Assembly: GCA_963708575.1 (NCBI GenBank)
Contig: CAVPTB010000007.1
Coordinates: forward strand, 124,001-188,000
Direction: 5' to 3'
DNA: 64,000 nucleotides
DNA from: DASVWZ01 sp963708575
GTDB lineage: Bacteria; Acidobacteriota; Terriglobia; Terriglobales; Acidobacteriaceae
The notes under the pieces were generated by a model. That model had not been told where the DNA came from. It saw only the letters and a program-made list of their open reading frames with translations, and searched no databases. Position numbers and translations under genes: made by a program. Shown piece by piece: positions 26,575 to 34,918 of the stretch; the stretch's first letter is position 1; each line of letters opens with the position of its first letter.

Positions 26575-27399
26575 ATGAATGTTCGCCTGACCGTTGCCGT
26601 GTTGTTTCTTGCCAGCCTCGCTTCAAATGCCTCGGCACAAAGCTATCTTGGCTTCGATCGCAACGACTACCCGGGGGACGACGGTCTCAAGACTCTGCGC
26701 CAGACATTTTCCTATGCAGGATTCTGGCTGAACAATCCTCCAGGAGAAAAAAGCAATAACTGGAACGGCAAACGAAAAAAAATGGAAGATGCAGGATTTG
26801 GATTTCTTGTTCTCTTCAATGGTCGCCTCTACGCCGATTTGAAAAGCGTTTCGCGGGCGACCGCGGTCGGCAAATCTGACGGGCGGGACGCCATCGCCGC
26901 AGCACGCAAAGAGGGTTTTCCCGCGAAGACCATCATCTTTCTCGACCAGGAACAAGGCGGACGCCTGCTGCCCGAGCAGAAAGCGTATCTGTTTGCCTGG
27001 ATCGATGCGGTTGCTGCCGCTGGATTTGGCACTGGCGTCTATTGCTCAGGAATCCCCGCTGCGGAAGGTGGTGGCAAAACGATCATTACGGCAAACGACA
27101 TTCGACAAAATGCCGGGCGGCGCCGGATAGCTTACTGGGTGACCAATGACGCTTGCCCGCCTTCGCCCGGATGTACTTTTCCCAAACAGCCGCCGCAGCC
27201 AAAATTGAGCGGGATCGACTTCGCCGACGTCTGGCAATTCGCCCAGTCTCCCAAGCGCAACGATGTTGCCTCGGGCTGCCCAGCCAATTACAACGCGGAT
27301 GGAGAGTGCTACCCACTGGGAGTCAATCCCGCCCAACACTTGCACGTTGACGTAGACACCGCAAGCTCTGACGACCCCTCTCACGGCAGAACTTACTGA
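26575..27399 (+). CDS. Secreted glycoside-hydrolase-like protein (DUF1906/Rv2525c type)
   Basis: 274 aa with signal peptide (FLASLASNASA-QS). The mature domain begins SYLGFDRNDYPGDDGL and includes GFWLNNPPGEKSNNW, GFGFLVLFNGR, IIFLDQEQGGRLLPEQ with an acidic pair, TGVYCSGIPA and the end VDVDTASSD. The TIM-barrel-like order (start Asp in GFD, middle D/E on a strand, late D) is that of DUF1906, related to GH25 lysozymes. Peptidoglycan or glycan hydrolysis is possible but not shown. Several Cys (CPPSPGC, SGCPANYNADGEC) suggest disulphides. Confidence 0.75.
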   Translation: MNVRLTVAVLFLASLASNASAQSYLGFDRNDYPGDDGLKTLRQTFSYAGFWLNNPPGEKSNNWNGKRKKMEDAGFGFLVLFNGRLYADLKSVSRATAVGKSDGRDAIAAARKEGFPAKTIIFLDQEQGGRLLPEQKAYLFAWIDAVAAAGFGTGVYCSGIPAAEGGGKTIITANDIRQNAGRRRIAYWVTNDACPPSPGCTFPKQPPQPKLSGIDFADVWQFAQSPKRNDVASGCPANYNADGECYPLGVNPAQHLHVDVDTASSDDPSHGRTY

Positions 27400-27620
27400 T
27401 CGAGTTCCCCGGCCGTGAACCCGGTTGTTCGGTCGTATCCTGATGAGGAATATGGGCTCCCCTAGTCTGAGCAGGGAAGATGCTGCCGCTTGCACTCTGC
27501 CCCATGCGCAGTGCACAATAATGGCAGGACACTCAGTAACTTGCGGCCGTTACCTTCGCTAGCAGAAAAAGCGACGCTTTAGGCCGTCCTGAGCATCCTA
27601 TGAGCTGTGAAGATTTGCTA

Positions 27621-27757
27621 GTGGCTTCAACATCCCCGCCGGTTGGGCGCGGTTTTTCAGGAACGTAGGTGGTCACGTTTCCCCCGCGCAGTGAATCGAC
27701 TGGAGCCGCTGGAAGGCTTTCAACATCCCCGTTCCAAAGCGAATCCCTTCGTGCCTT
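27621..27757 (+). ncRNA. Tandem NAD+-I riboswitch (nadA motif)
   Basis: Two similar aptamers stand directly before nadA. Domain 1 (27623-27707): GGCTTCAACATCCCCG, then GGTTGGGCGCGG, an apical arm with inner hairpin AACGT/ACGTT closed by CCGCGC, then GCAGTGAATCGACTGGAGCC, pairing with the opening GGCT. Domain 2 (27713-27757): AAGGCTTTCAACATCCCCG, GTTCC, AAAGCGAATCCC and closing GCCTT. The doubled core CAACATCCCCG ... GAATC is the hallmark of this class, known from Acidobacteriota nadA leaders and binding NAD+ through its ADP part. Domain 2 ends about 40 nt before the start codon, placing it to control translation initiation. Confidence 0.92.
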
Positions 27758-27796
27758 GCACGTTGGCTCGCGTTTGGGGCTGAAGGCGTGAAAAAT

Positions 27797-28909
27797 ATGG
27801 CTACCGCAACACCAGTTTGCAGTCTGGAAAACTATCTTGTCCTGCCGGATCAGACCATGGACAGGCGTATTGCTGCGGCGCGACAGGCTTTAGGCCGCGA
27901 GTGCGTGGTTCTGGGTCACCATTATCAGCGCGATGAAGTCATCCGCTTCGCCGATTTTCGAGGCGATTCCTACAAACTAGCGCAGGAAGCCGCGCGGGCC
28001 GGAGGCAAATACATCGTCTTTTGCGGCGTGCATTTTATGGCCGAAAGCGCCGACGTGCTCAGCCAACCCGGCCAAGTCACCATCCTGCCCGACCTCAATG
28101 CCGGATGCTCCATGGCCGACATGGCCGAAATCACCCAGGTGGAAGATTGCTGGGAGCATCTGGTAGCCGCGGGCCTCACCGACGATTCCGGCAGCGGCGT
28201 TACCCCCATCACCTACATGAATTCGACCGCCGCGATCAAGGCCTTTTGTGGTGAGCGCAGCGGCGTAGTCTGCACCTCATCGAATGCGCCCGGAGCGTTT
28301 CAATGGGGCTTCGCAAAAACGCCCAAACTTCTTTTCCTGCCTGATCAACACCTCGGACGCAATACCGGTTTTGCCATGGGCATCCCGCTCAACGAGATGG
28401 TGGTATGGGACCCCTATCTGATCAACGGTGGGCTTACGCCGGATCGGCTGCGCGCCGCCAAAGTGATTCTGTGGAAGGGCCACTGCTCCGTCCATCAGCG
28501 ATTCTTACCTGAACACGTAGACAACGTTCGCGCAAAGTATCCGGGGATCAAGGTGATCGTGCATCCCGAGTGCCGCTGGGAAGTCTGCCAGAAGGCCGAT
28601 GGAATCGGTTCGACCGAAGGCTTGCTGAAAATGATTCGCCAGGCCCCGGCCGGAACCATGTTCGCGGTGGGGACGGAGATTCACCTGGTGAATCGCATGG
28701 GCAAGGAATTTGCCGCGGAAGGGAAGAAGGTTATTACGCTCGACGATTCCGGCTGCCTCTGCACCACGATGTTCCGCATCTCGCCGCAGCACTTGTGCTG
28801 GGTGCTGGAGAACTTAGCGGAAGGCAATGTGGTCAATCAGATCAAAGTGAAAGATGACGTGAAGCGCTGGGCAAAGGTGGCGCTGGATCGCATGCTGGAA
28901 ATTGCTTAA
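27797..28909 (+). CDS. nadA: Quinolinate synthase NadA
   Basis: 370 aa from ATG 27797 (GAAGG 10 nt upstream); an in-frame GTG stands at 27788. Condenses iminoaspartate with dihydroxyacetone phosphate to quinolinate, using an oxygen-sensitive [4Fe-4S] cluster. Motifs: VLGHHYQRDEVIRFADFRGD, the cluster cysteines in FCGVHFMAES, VVCTSSNA and GCLCTTMFR, HPECRWEVC and the substrate-binding MNSTAAIKAF. Length and cysteine pattern fit the long, Acidobacteriota-type NadA. No nadB or nadC is adjacent. The tandem riboswitch upstream should reduce expression when NAD+ is plentiful. Confidence 0.96.
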   Translation: MATATPVCSLENYLVLPDQTMDRRIAAARQALGRECVVLGHHYQRDEVIRFADFRGDSYKLAQEAARAGGKYIVFCGVHFMAESADVLSQPGQVTILPDLNAGCSMADMAEITQVEDCWEHLVAAGLTDDSGSGVTPITYMNSTAAIKAFCGERSGVVCTSSNAPGAFQWGFAKTPKLLFLPDQHLGRNTGFAMGIPLNEMVVWDPYLINGGLTPDRLRAAKVILWKGHCSVHQRFLPEHVDNVRAKYPGIKVIVHPECRWEVCQKADGIGSTEGLLKMIRQAPAGTMFAVGTEIHLVNRMGKEFAAEGKKVITLDDSGCLCTTMFRISPQHLCWVLENLAEGNVVNQIKVKDDVKRWAKVALDRMLEIA

Positions 28910-28910
28910 C

Positions 28911-28972
28911 GGTCGTCGGTCTTTAGGTCTGCGGTCTTCGGCTTATGGTCGAGGACTGACGACCGAAGACCA
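28911..28972. repeat. Palindromic intergenic repeat, copy 1
   Basis: Directly after the nadA stop. Left arm GGTCGTCGGTCTTTAGGTC and further GGTCTTCGG; right arm GAGGACTGACGACCGAAGACC. The arms are mutually complementary and share the GGTCGTCGGTC / GACGACCGAAG words with the elements at 33137-33290 and 43983-44054. No coding potential. It may form a long hairpin in RNA. Confidence 0.7.
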
Positions 28973-29003
28973 GCCCGAATGAATTAGAATAGGTCCAGCC
29001 ACT

Positions 29004-29438
29004 ATGTCTGAACGTACTTTTACCCTCGATGAAGCTCAAAGCCTTCTGCCAATACTTGAATCCCTCCTGCGCACCGCGATCGACTGCAAGAAACTAATCG
29101 AATCGGTCGATCAGGAGTTGCAGGATCTGGCCCATCGCGTCTTTCTCAATGGCGGTACGCTGGTGAATATAGTGGTTATGGCCCGCCGCAAGGCGGAACG
29201 CGAAAAAGCCATCCAGCGGGCTAAAGACGCTGTGGCTGAGATCGATGCGACCGGGGTTGAGGTCAAGGACCTGGACATTGGCCTGCTGGATTTTCCCTGC
29301 GAAGTTGACGGAAGAACGGTCCTCCTTTGCTGGAAGCTGGGCGAGAAGGGAATCACCCACTGGCATGGGGTCAGTGAAGGCTTCGCCGGGCGCAAACTGA
29401 TCGATGAGCGAATCGCTAAGGCTAAGCGCTCGCACTAA
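29004..29438 (+). CDS. DUF2203 family protein
   Basis: 144 aa, cytoplasmic, mostly helical. RTFTLDEAQSLLPILESLL at the start and DIGLLDFPCEVDGRTVLLCW ... GEKGITHWHGVSEGFAGR near the end match the DUF2203 signature (VKDxxxGLxDFPxxxxGR, W, HH/WH). The function of the family is not known. It lies 94 nt after nadA, separated by the palindromic repeat, so co-transcription is uncertain. Confidence 0.85.
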   Translation: MSERTFTLDEAQSLLPILESLLRTAIDCKKLIESVDQELQDLAHRVFLNGGTLVNIVVMARRKAEREKAIQRAKDAVAEIDATGVEVKDLDIGLLDFPCEVDGRTVLLCWKLGEKGITHWHGVSEGFAGRKLIDERIAKAKRSH

Positions 29439-30032
29439 CTCCGCAGGCGTGGGTTTCTTCCTGGTTTTGACCCGGATTTTAGGTGCCTGGAAGAGGGTGT
29501 GGGGGCGAGATATGCGGGGTATTCTCGATATGAACTTGTTATTAACTTAATGCTTACTAAGAGAATAAAATATTATACAAAGTACTCTTTTTCAGCGATA
29601 TGGAGATGACAGTCCAAAAGGGTGCCGATCCCATTTTTTAGGCCTAAAGCGGTTCCGATATTAGATAGTAAACATCGCTAACCGGCGGGAGTGAAGTCGT
29701 CCGATTGGTTCCTCTGGCCCACCCTCAGCTTGCCGAATCCGTCGGATCCCAAGACTCACTTCGCATTCACTAAAGCCTGCCCGCGTTGAGAGCGATCCAT
29801 TTTCCCATTTTTGCAATCGGGTCTAGCAGGCGCGTTAGGCTTAATCAAAGACTCTTCAAATCTTTACGCAAAGTCCTGAAGCCGACGCGTTCTCATGCTG
29901 ATGCGGAGTGGCTGAGCAGGTTCTTTCAGGTTACCTGGGTGTTCGCCGGGAGAATCTTCTCTGCTACAATTTATCTGCGCCGCGACGGACCGTCTTTGCG
30001 CGTCCTGAGGCCTTCCTAACATGTTGAGTGGT
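29439..30032. other. Long spacer with an AT-rich segment
   Basis: About 590 nt without a supported gene. Around 29520-29610 the sequence becomes strikingly AT-rich (for example AATAAAATATTATACAAAG) against a GC-rich background. Near the right end TTCGCC (29942-29947) and TACAAT (29965-29970), spaced 17 nt, form a possible promoter of the BIG2 gene. Open frames crossing it do not look like proteins. Confidence 0.45.
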
Positions 30033-30659
30033 ATGAAGAAATTCCAGATTGTGATGGCATTCGCCACGCTGCTCCTGTTCGCAGCGGGCATCGGCTGCAG
30101 CGGCTTCTTTGTCGATCCCGTATTGACCTCGATCGCGATCGGTCCTACAGCGACGATTAATCAGGACAAGACCATACAAGAGAGCGCCGTGGGAACCTAT
30201 AATGACGGAACCCAGAAGGCGGTCTCTACCGTTCAATGGAGCAGTTCCGATGAGAACATCGCAAGTGTAAATACTGGGGGGCTTGTCACCGGGAATTCTG
30301 CTGGCACAGCGACCATTACCGGTGCCTCAGGATCGGTCAGTGGAACTTCGACAATCACTGTGACTTTGGGGAATGTAACAGCCCTTAAGTTGTCGCCTAC
30401 TGGCGGAACGGTGACGGCAAATGGCGGTACGACCAATATTTATGCCTACGCCACTGTGCCCGGACAGAGCACTCCGGTCGATGTATCCGCCCAAGTAACC
30501 TGGACCATCAGCGACAACACGAATTTTCAGATTAGCCAACAACAAGATCCGGCCGTACTTACCTGTATCGGGACATCCACGGGTCTGCCGGTCACCGTGA
30601 CTGCAACGTACCAGAGCGCGTCGCAGCTTACGGCCAGCGGAAACTGGGTTTCGAACTAG
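30033..30659 (+). CDS. BIG2-domain lipoprotein
   Basis: 208 aa from ATG 30033 (earlier ATG at 30021). Lipoprotein signal MKKFQIVMAFATLLLFAAG with lipobox IGC. Two Ig-like BIG domains: residues ~30-115 (LTSIAIGPTATINQ, VQWSSSDENIASVNTGGLVTG, GTATITGASG) and ~118-208 (VTALKLSPTGGTVTANGG, VTWTISDNTNF). Similar in design to the small lipoprotein at 17716-18105. Surface-anchored, Thr/Ser-rich, probably structural or adhesive. Followed by a strong terminator. Confidence 0.85.
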   Translation: MKKFQIVMAFATLLLFAAGIGCSGFFVDPVLTSIAIGPTATINQDKTIQESAVGTYNDGTQKAVSTVQWSSSDENIASVNTGGLVTGNSAGTATITGASGSVSGTSTITVTLGNVTALKLSPTGGTVTANGGTTNIYAYATVPGQSTPVDVSAQVTWTISDNTNFQISQQQDPAVLTCIGTSTGLPVTVTATYQSASQLTASGNWVSN

Positions 30660-30697
30660 ACAGTTGCGTGGGCCTGAAGTTCGCTATTTAGACGGAG

Positions 30698-30726
30698 AAA
30701 CCGGGAGCGAACCTGCTCCCGGTTTT
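30698..30726 (+). terminator. Rho-independent terminator of the BIG2 gene
   Basis: AAACCGGGAGC and GCTCCCGGTTTT form an 11-bp stem with a 6-nt loop ending in TTTT, 39 nt after the stop of the BIG2 gene. Confidence 0.9.
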
Positions 30727-30895
30727 AACGTGATGACAACTCGCCTAACAGCCTGCCCCTTCGTGGAAGCTCCACAGATTACCAATGTGATGGGTAACGC
30801 TGATTCGCCATGGTCTGGGAGGTATGATCGCTAGGTTGGCTCCAGGAAACAGACCGGTCGATTCTTATACTTTTCTGACTTAACGGACTCTTTTC

Positions 30896-31960
30896 ATGCC
30901 TGAAATTCGCTGCATCGGCATCAACACCGGGGGTGGTGACGCTCCCGGTTTGAATGCTGTTATCCGCGCCGCCGTCAAAGCCGCCATTCTCAAATACAAA
31001 TGGAAGGTCATCGGAATCCCTGATGGATTCGATGGACTCATCTGGCCGGATAAGTCGCGGGAACTCACGCTCAAAGATGTCAGCGGCATTTTGCCTCGAG
31101 GCGGCACGATACTGGGCACCACGAATCGCGGCAATCCCTTTCATTACCGCACCGTGGAAAATGGCGTTGAAGCTTTTCGGGACATCTCGGGCGAGGTGAT
31201 TGCCAACTCGCGCAAGCTGGGCATTGATGCCGTCATCAGCATCGGAGGCGATGGCTCGCAGACCATCGCGCTGGAATTGTTCGAGAAGGGAATGAACATC
31301 GTCGGCGTGCCGAAGACAATCGACAACGACCTTTCGGCGACCGAAATCACCTTCGGTTTTGATACCGCGCTCCACACCGCGACGGACGCTATCGACAAGA
31401 TCCACACCACGGCCGAGTCGCACCACCGCGTGATGGTGATTGAGCTGATGGGGCGGGATGCGGGCTGGATCGCGCTTGAGGCGGGAATCGCCGGCGGGGC
31501 GCACATCATTTTGATTCCGGAAATTCCTTTCAGCCTGCAACGGATCTGCGAATATGTGCACGAACGCGAAGGCTACGGCAAGCGCTTTACCATCGTGGTG
31601 GTGGCGGAAGGCATCAAATTGCCCCCGGAGTTGAAGCAGCTCTCGCGCGGCGGACCGGTAGGGAACCTGATCGGGGACGGCATTGCGCTGACGGCCCGCC
31701 GTGAAGTGCGGGTCAGCGTGCTGGGACACATTCAGCGGGGCGGGTCACCCTCACCCTTCGACCGCATCCTGGGAACGCGCTTCGGAGTGGCGGCGGTTGA
31801 GCTGATTGCGCGTGGAGATTTTGGCAAGATGGTTTGTCTACGGAATGCCGCGATTGAGTGCGTGCCGATCGCCGACGCCATTGGCAAGTTGAAGATCGTC
31901 GATCCACAGGGCGAGATGGTGCGGACAGCCCGGGCCATCGGCATAAGCTTCGGAGACTAG
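30896..31960 (+). CDS. pfkA: 6-phosphofructokinase
   Basis: 354 aa. GINTGGGDAPGLNAVIRAA binds nucleotide, GGDGSQ marks the ATP-type phosphate site, PKTIDNDL holds the catalytic Asp, ELMGRDAGWIAL and GHIQRGGSPSPFDR bind fructose-6-phosphate. Length and the pair GGDG + PKTIDND put it in the mixed-substrate 'group III' PFKs: Gly at the first site is typical of ATP users while Lys in PKTIDND is typical of PPi users. It makes fructose-1,6-bisphosphate in glycolysis. Donor not certain from sequence; ATP favoured. Confidence 0.93.
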   Translation: MPEIRCIGINTGGGDAPGLNAVIRAAVKAAILKYKWKVIGIPDGFDGLIWPDKSRELTLKDVSGILPRGGTILGTTNRGNPFHYRTVENGVEAFRDISGEVIANSRKLGIDAVISIGGDGSQTIALELFEKGMNIVGVPKTIDNDLSATEITFGFDTALHTATDAIDKIHTTAESHHRVMVIELMGRDAGWIALEAGIAGGAHIILIPEIPFSLQRICEYVHEREGYGKRFTIVVVAEGIKLPPELKQLSRGGPVGNLIGDGIALTARREVRVSVLGHIQRGGSPSPFDRILGTRFGVAAVELIARGDFGKMVCLRNAAIECVPIADAIGKLKIVDPQGEMVRTARAIGISFGD

Positions 31961-32107
31961 ATTCAGAGACTGCCCCTGCGTTCCTCCGTGATGTCGGTGG
32001 TTGGACTTGGTTTTTGTTTTTCGCCACCTCGCGAGAACCTTAGGACATCTCCCTTCGAAACCTCATCACTAAACATCCTCGCGATTTCTGTGCGCTATAG
32101 TGAGTAA

Positions 32108-33133
32108 GTGGTATTCCGGCGTTTTCCAGAGTGTCTTACTTTCGGGTTGCTGATCCTTTTACTCGCTTTATCTTTGTCAGGATGCAAGCGAGGACGGGGT
32201 CGTGTGCTCGAAACCGCCTACGTTTCCGCTCCACAAGCCATTCTGCGCGATCGCGTCGCCGCGGTCTTCAATAAAACCGGCATCGTGAAAAATGGCGAGC
32301 AGGTGCAGGTTCTGGACCATGAGCGGCGGTTTGTGCGGGTTCGCGCGGCGAATGGATCTGAAGGGTGGATCGAGCAACGATTTCTCGTAAGCCAGCAGGT
32401 ATTCGATGGCTTTCAAAAGCTGGAGCAAGACGCGAAAAGCACGCCGCCGCAGGGCACTGGAACCGCGCGCAACGATAGCAACCTGCACGTCGAACCGGGA
32501 CGCGATACGGAACACCTCTACCAAATGCCTCAAGGGAGCAAGGTCGCCTTCCTAAAACGGGAGACTGCCGAAAAGGCCCTGCCCGGCGAAGCGCCCAAGC
32601 CTAAAACAGAAACCGAAACCGCGTCCGCCAAGCCGGTTCCGATGGAGGACTGGTGGCTGGTTCGGGACGCGCAAGGCCACGTTGGCTGGGTATTGGGGCG
32701 AATGGTTGATCTCGACGTGCCCATGGAGATCGCGGAATATTCGGAAGGGCAACGTATCGTGGCGTTTTACCAGTTGGATGAAGTGGCGGATGGAGACAAG
32801 AAAGTTCCGCAGTACCTGGTGTTGATGAACGAGCCGAAAGACGGCATGCCATTCGATTACAACCAACTGCGCGTATTTACCTGGAATGTGAAGCGGCACC
32901 GCTACGAGACAGCGTACCGGGAACGGAATTTGAATGGCACGCTTCCAGTGACCGTTACTCAAGAAAATTTCGACAAAGAAGGCACGCTGCCGGTCTTCGT
33001 CATTCACGTCAAAGACGACAGCGGAAATGTGATTGACCGGAAATACAAGCTGAACACGCCGATTGTGCGAAGAGTGCTTGCTGCGGGAGAAGAACCGCCG
33101 AAGGCTGTGGCTCGGAAGAAGCGGAAGAAGTGA
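32108..33133 (+). CDS. SH3-domain lipoprotein
   Basis: 341 aa from GTG 32108. Lipoprotein signal with lipobox LSGC. Two bacterial SH3-like domains: residues ~38-95 (YVSAPQAILRDRVAAVFNKT, VQVLDHERRFVRVRAANG, EGWIEQRFL) and ~120-205 (SNLHVEPGRDTEHLYQMPQG, WWLVRDAQGHVGWVLGRMVD) with a long Pro/Glu/Thr linker. The C-terminal third is a separate beta-rich domain, FNNQLRVFTWNVK-like (residues ~255-330), and a basic tail KAVARKKRKK. Probably binds peptidoglycan or peptide at the envelope; exact role unknown. Confidence 0.82.
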   Translation: MVFRRFPECLTFGLLILLLALSLSGCKRGRGRVLETAYVSAPQAILRDRVAAVFNKTGIVKNGEQVQVLDHERRFVRVRAANGSEGWIEQRFLVSQQVFDGFQKLEQDAKSTPPQGTGTARNDSNLHVEPGRDTEHLYQMPQGSKVAFLKRETAEKALPGEAPKPKTETETASAKPVPMEDWWLVRDAQGHVGWVLGRMVDLDVPMEIAEYSEGQRIVAFYQLDEVADGDKKVPQYLVLMNEPKDGMPFDYNQLRVFTWNVKRHRYETAYRERNLNGTLPVTVTQENFDKEGTLPVFVIHVKDDSGNVIDRKYKLNTPIVRRVLAAGEEPPKAVARKKRKK

Positions 33134-33136
33134 GGG

Positions 33137-33290
33137 TTCCGTCTTTGGTCTTTGGTCGTCGGTCTTTGGTCTTCGGTCGCTAAGGATTGCGCTGCTGGTC
33201 TCTAGTCGCTCACTCGTTCGCGAAACTTGTTTTTGAGGTGGGTGTCGCCTGACGACCGAAGGCCAACGACCAACGACCAAAAGCTAACGA
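33137..33290. repeat. Palindromic intergenic repeat, copy 2
   Basis: Between convergent genes. The left arm (33137-33180) repeats GGTCTTTGGTCGTCGGTC; the right arm (33249-33290) has GACGACCGAAGGCCAACGAC and ACCAACGACC, complementary to the left. The arms are separated by about 70 nt. It shares its word set with copies after nadA and atpD. Confidence 0.7.
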
Positions 33291-34496
33291 CTAGCTATAG
33301 AATTCTGCAACGCTCTCTACCACCCACTTCTGTTCGTCTTCCGTGAGTTCAGGAAACATCGGTAAGGCCAAGACTTCGCGGGCGGACCGTTCGGACTCAG
33401 GAAGATTGCCTTCTTCGTATCCCAGGTACTCGAAGCAAGGCTGCAGGTGGATCGGTATCGGATAGTAAATTTCGGTGCCGATTTTTCGATCAGACAGGAA
33501 AGCGCGTAGTTCGTCGCGCCGTTCCACTCGAATCACGTACTGATGGAAGACGTGATGAGCCTCGGCGGCGATGCGCAGGTTTCGCACCGGAGATCCGCCG
33601 CGCGAAGTCAGTCCAGACGCCGCCAGCAACTCGTCGTAAAGAACGGCATGAGCCCGGCGCTGCCGGTTCCAGTCTTCGATATGAGGCAGCTTGACCCGCA
33701 GCACAGCGGCTTGGATCGCATCCATCCGGCAATTCCAGCCGATCTCCTCGTGGTAATAACGTCGCGGGCTGCCATGATTCCGCAGATTGCGCATGCGCTG
33801 GGCCATCTCGGGATCGTTGGTTGTGACCATGCCAGCATCGCCGTAAGCGCTGAGATTCTTGGTTGGGTAGAAACTGAACGCCGCAGCAACGCCGAGGGAG
33901 CCGGCGGATTGGTCACGCCATCGGGCCCCAATGGCTTGGGCGGCATCTTCCACGATCGACAACTTGAATTCGTCAGCGATGACCTGCAATTCGTCCATGG
34001 ATGCGCACTGACCAAACAAATGGACCGGAAGCAGCGCGCGCACCCGGTTGGGTCCGTGGCTCTCTAGTTTTTCGCGCACCTTCCGCGGATCGATATTGAG
34101 TGTCTCGGGATCGACATCCACCAGCACTGGACGAGCTCCTGCCCGCACGATCGAGCTAGCGGAGGCGAAGAAGCTGAAAGTGGTGGTGATGACTGAGTCG
34201 CCCGGTTGCACTCCAGCGGCCAGCAGAGCCAGCCATAAACCGTCGGTCCCGGAAGCGCAGCCGACTCCGAAAGATGTTCCGGTGAACGCCGCAATCTCCC
34301 TCTCTAGCGCCTCCACTTCCGCACCTAAAATGAAATGCTGAGAGTCGCAGACGCGTTCGATGGCGGCTAAGACTTCGTTGCGAATGGTTTTGTATTGGCG
34401 GTGAAGGTCAAGAAGAGGGACAGACTCGAATTTGCCTGCGACCGAACGCGATTTGGTGACGGTGGGTTGAGTCACGGCAAAACATGATTCTAGCAT
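33291..34496 (-). CDS. DegT/DnrJ/EryC1/StrS-family sugar aminotransferase
   Basis: 401 aa from ATG 34496; the open frame extends 47 codons further but would overlap the DUF309 gene. PLP enzyme: PLLDLHRQYKTIRNEVL, GVGCASGTDGLWLAL (phosphate cup), TTTFSFFASASSIVRAGA, VEDAAQAIGARW (PLP-binding Asp), FSFYPTKNLSAYGDAGM with the Schiff-base lysine, and RNHGSPRRYYHEEIGWNCRMD. Family members transaminate nucleotide-linked keto-sugars for surface glycans (for example dTDP-3-keto sugars or UDP-sugars). No other glycan genes flank it, so the sugar cannot be named. Confidence 0.92.
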   Translation of the reverse strand: MLESCFAVTQPTVTKSRSVAGKFESVPLLDLHRQYKTIRNEVLAAIERVCDSQHFILGAEVEALEREIAAFTGTSFGVGCASGTDGLWLALLAAGVQPGDSVITTTFSFFASASSIVRAGARPVLVDVDPETLNIDPRKVREKLESHGPNRVRALLPVHLFGQCASMDELQVIADEFKLSIVEDAAQAIGARWRDQSAGSLGVAAAFSFYPTKNLSAYGDAGMVTTNDPEMAQRMRNLRNHGSPRRYYHEEIGWNCRMDAIQAAVLRVKLPHIEDWNRQRRAHAVLYDELLAASGLTSRGGSPVRNLRIAAEAHHVFHQYVIRVERRDELRAFLSDRKIGTEIYYPIPIHLQPCFEYLGYEEGNLPESERSAREVLALPMFPELTEDEQKWVVESVAEFYS

Positions 34497-34555
34497 CCGC
34501 CAGAATCTGAACCGTAGAGGGCAGAGGATAATAGAGGGATGGAGCGGAGTTCTTC

Positions 34556-34912
34556 TTATGCACCGCTGGCGATTGGCTTGATTTGAGGTAGTGTTGGGGG
34601 CAGCGGTGTTCGCTGGTCCAGCGCATCTTGCCAGCAAGAAAGCGACTCCAGCAGCCCCTTCAGGTCGATCCCGGCGAAGGCTTCCGGAGCAGGGGCAAGG
34701 TTTCGGGCGGCACGGTCAAGCACGGACTGCATGCCTATCAAGTTTCCCGTGGAATGATGGTGAAAAGCGACGGCAACCTGAACTAATCCTTGGAAGAACT
34801 TCTTCTGCTCGGTAGGTGCGGCGCGCCACAGATCTTCCAAGACTTCGTGGGCGTCGAAAAACCTTCCCCGGTTGAACAATTCAATGCCATGCCACAGATC
34901 GTGCGCCACCAT
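34556..34912 (-). CDS. DUF309 family protein
   Basis: 118 aa helical protein with the family signature ELFNRGRFFDAHEVLEDLW followed by KKFFQGLVQVAVAFHHH. The conserved His/Glu/Asp positions suggest a metal or substrate pocket but the function of DUF309 is not known. It begins 6 nt after the stop of the PuuD-like gene and precedes the aminotransferase by 59 nt; the three likely form one transcript. Confidence 0.88.
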   Translation of the reverse strand: MVAHDLWHGIELFNRGRFFDAHEVLEDLWRAAPTEQKKFFQGLVQVAVAFHHHSTGNLIGMQSVLDRAARNLAPAPEAFAGIDLKGLLESLSCWQDALDQRTPLPPTLPQIKPIASGA

Positions 34913-34918
34913 GGGTGA

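Noticed and set aside
34497..34637. N-terminal extension of the DegT aminotransferase
   Set aside because: Would overlap the DUF309 gene and adds basic, non-homologous residues; homology begins after 34496.
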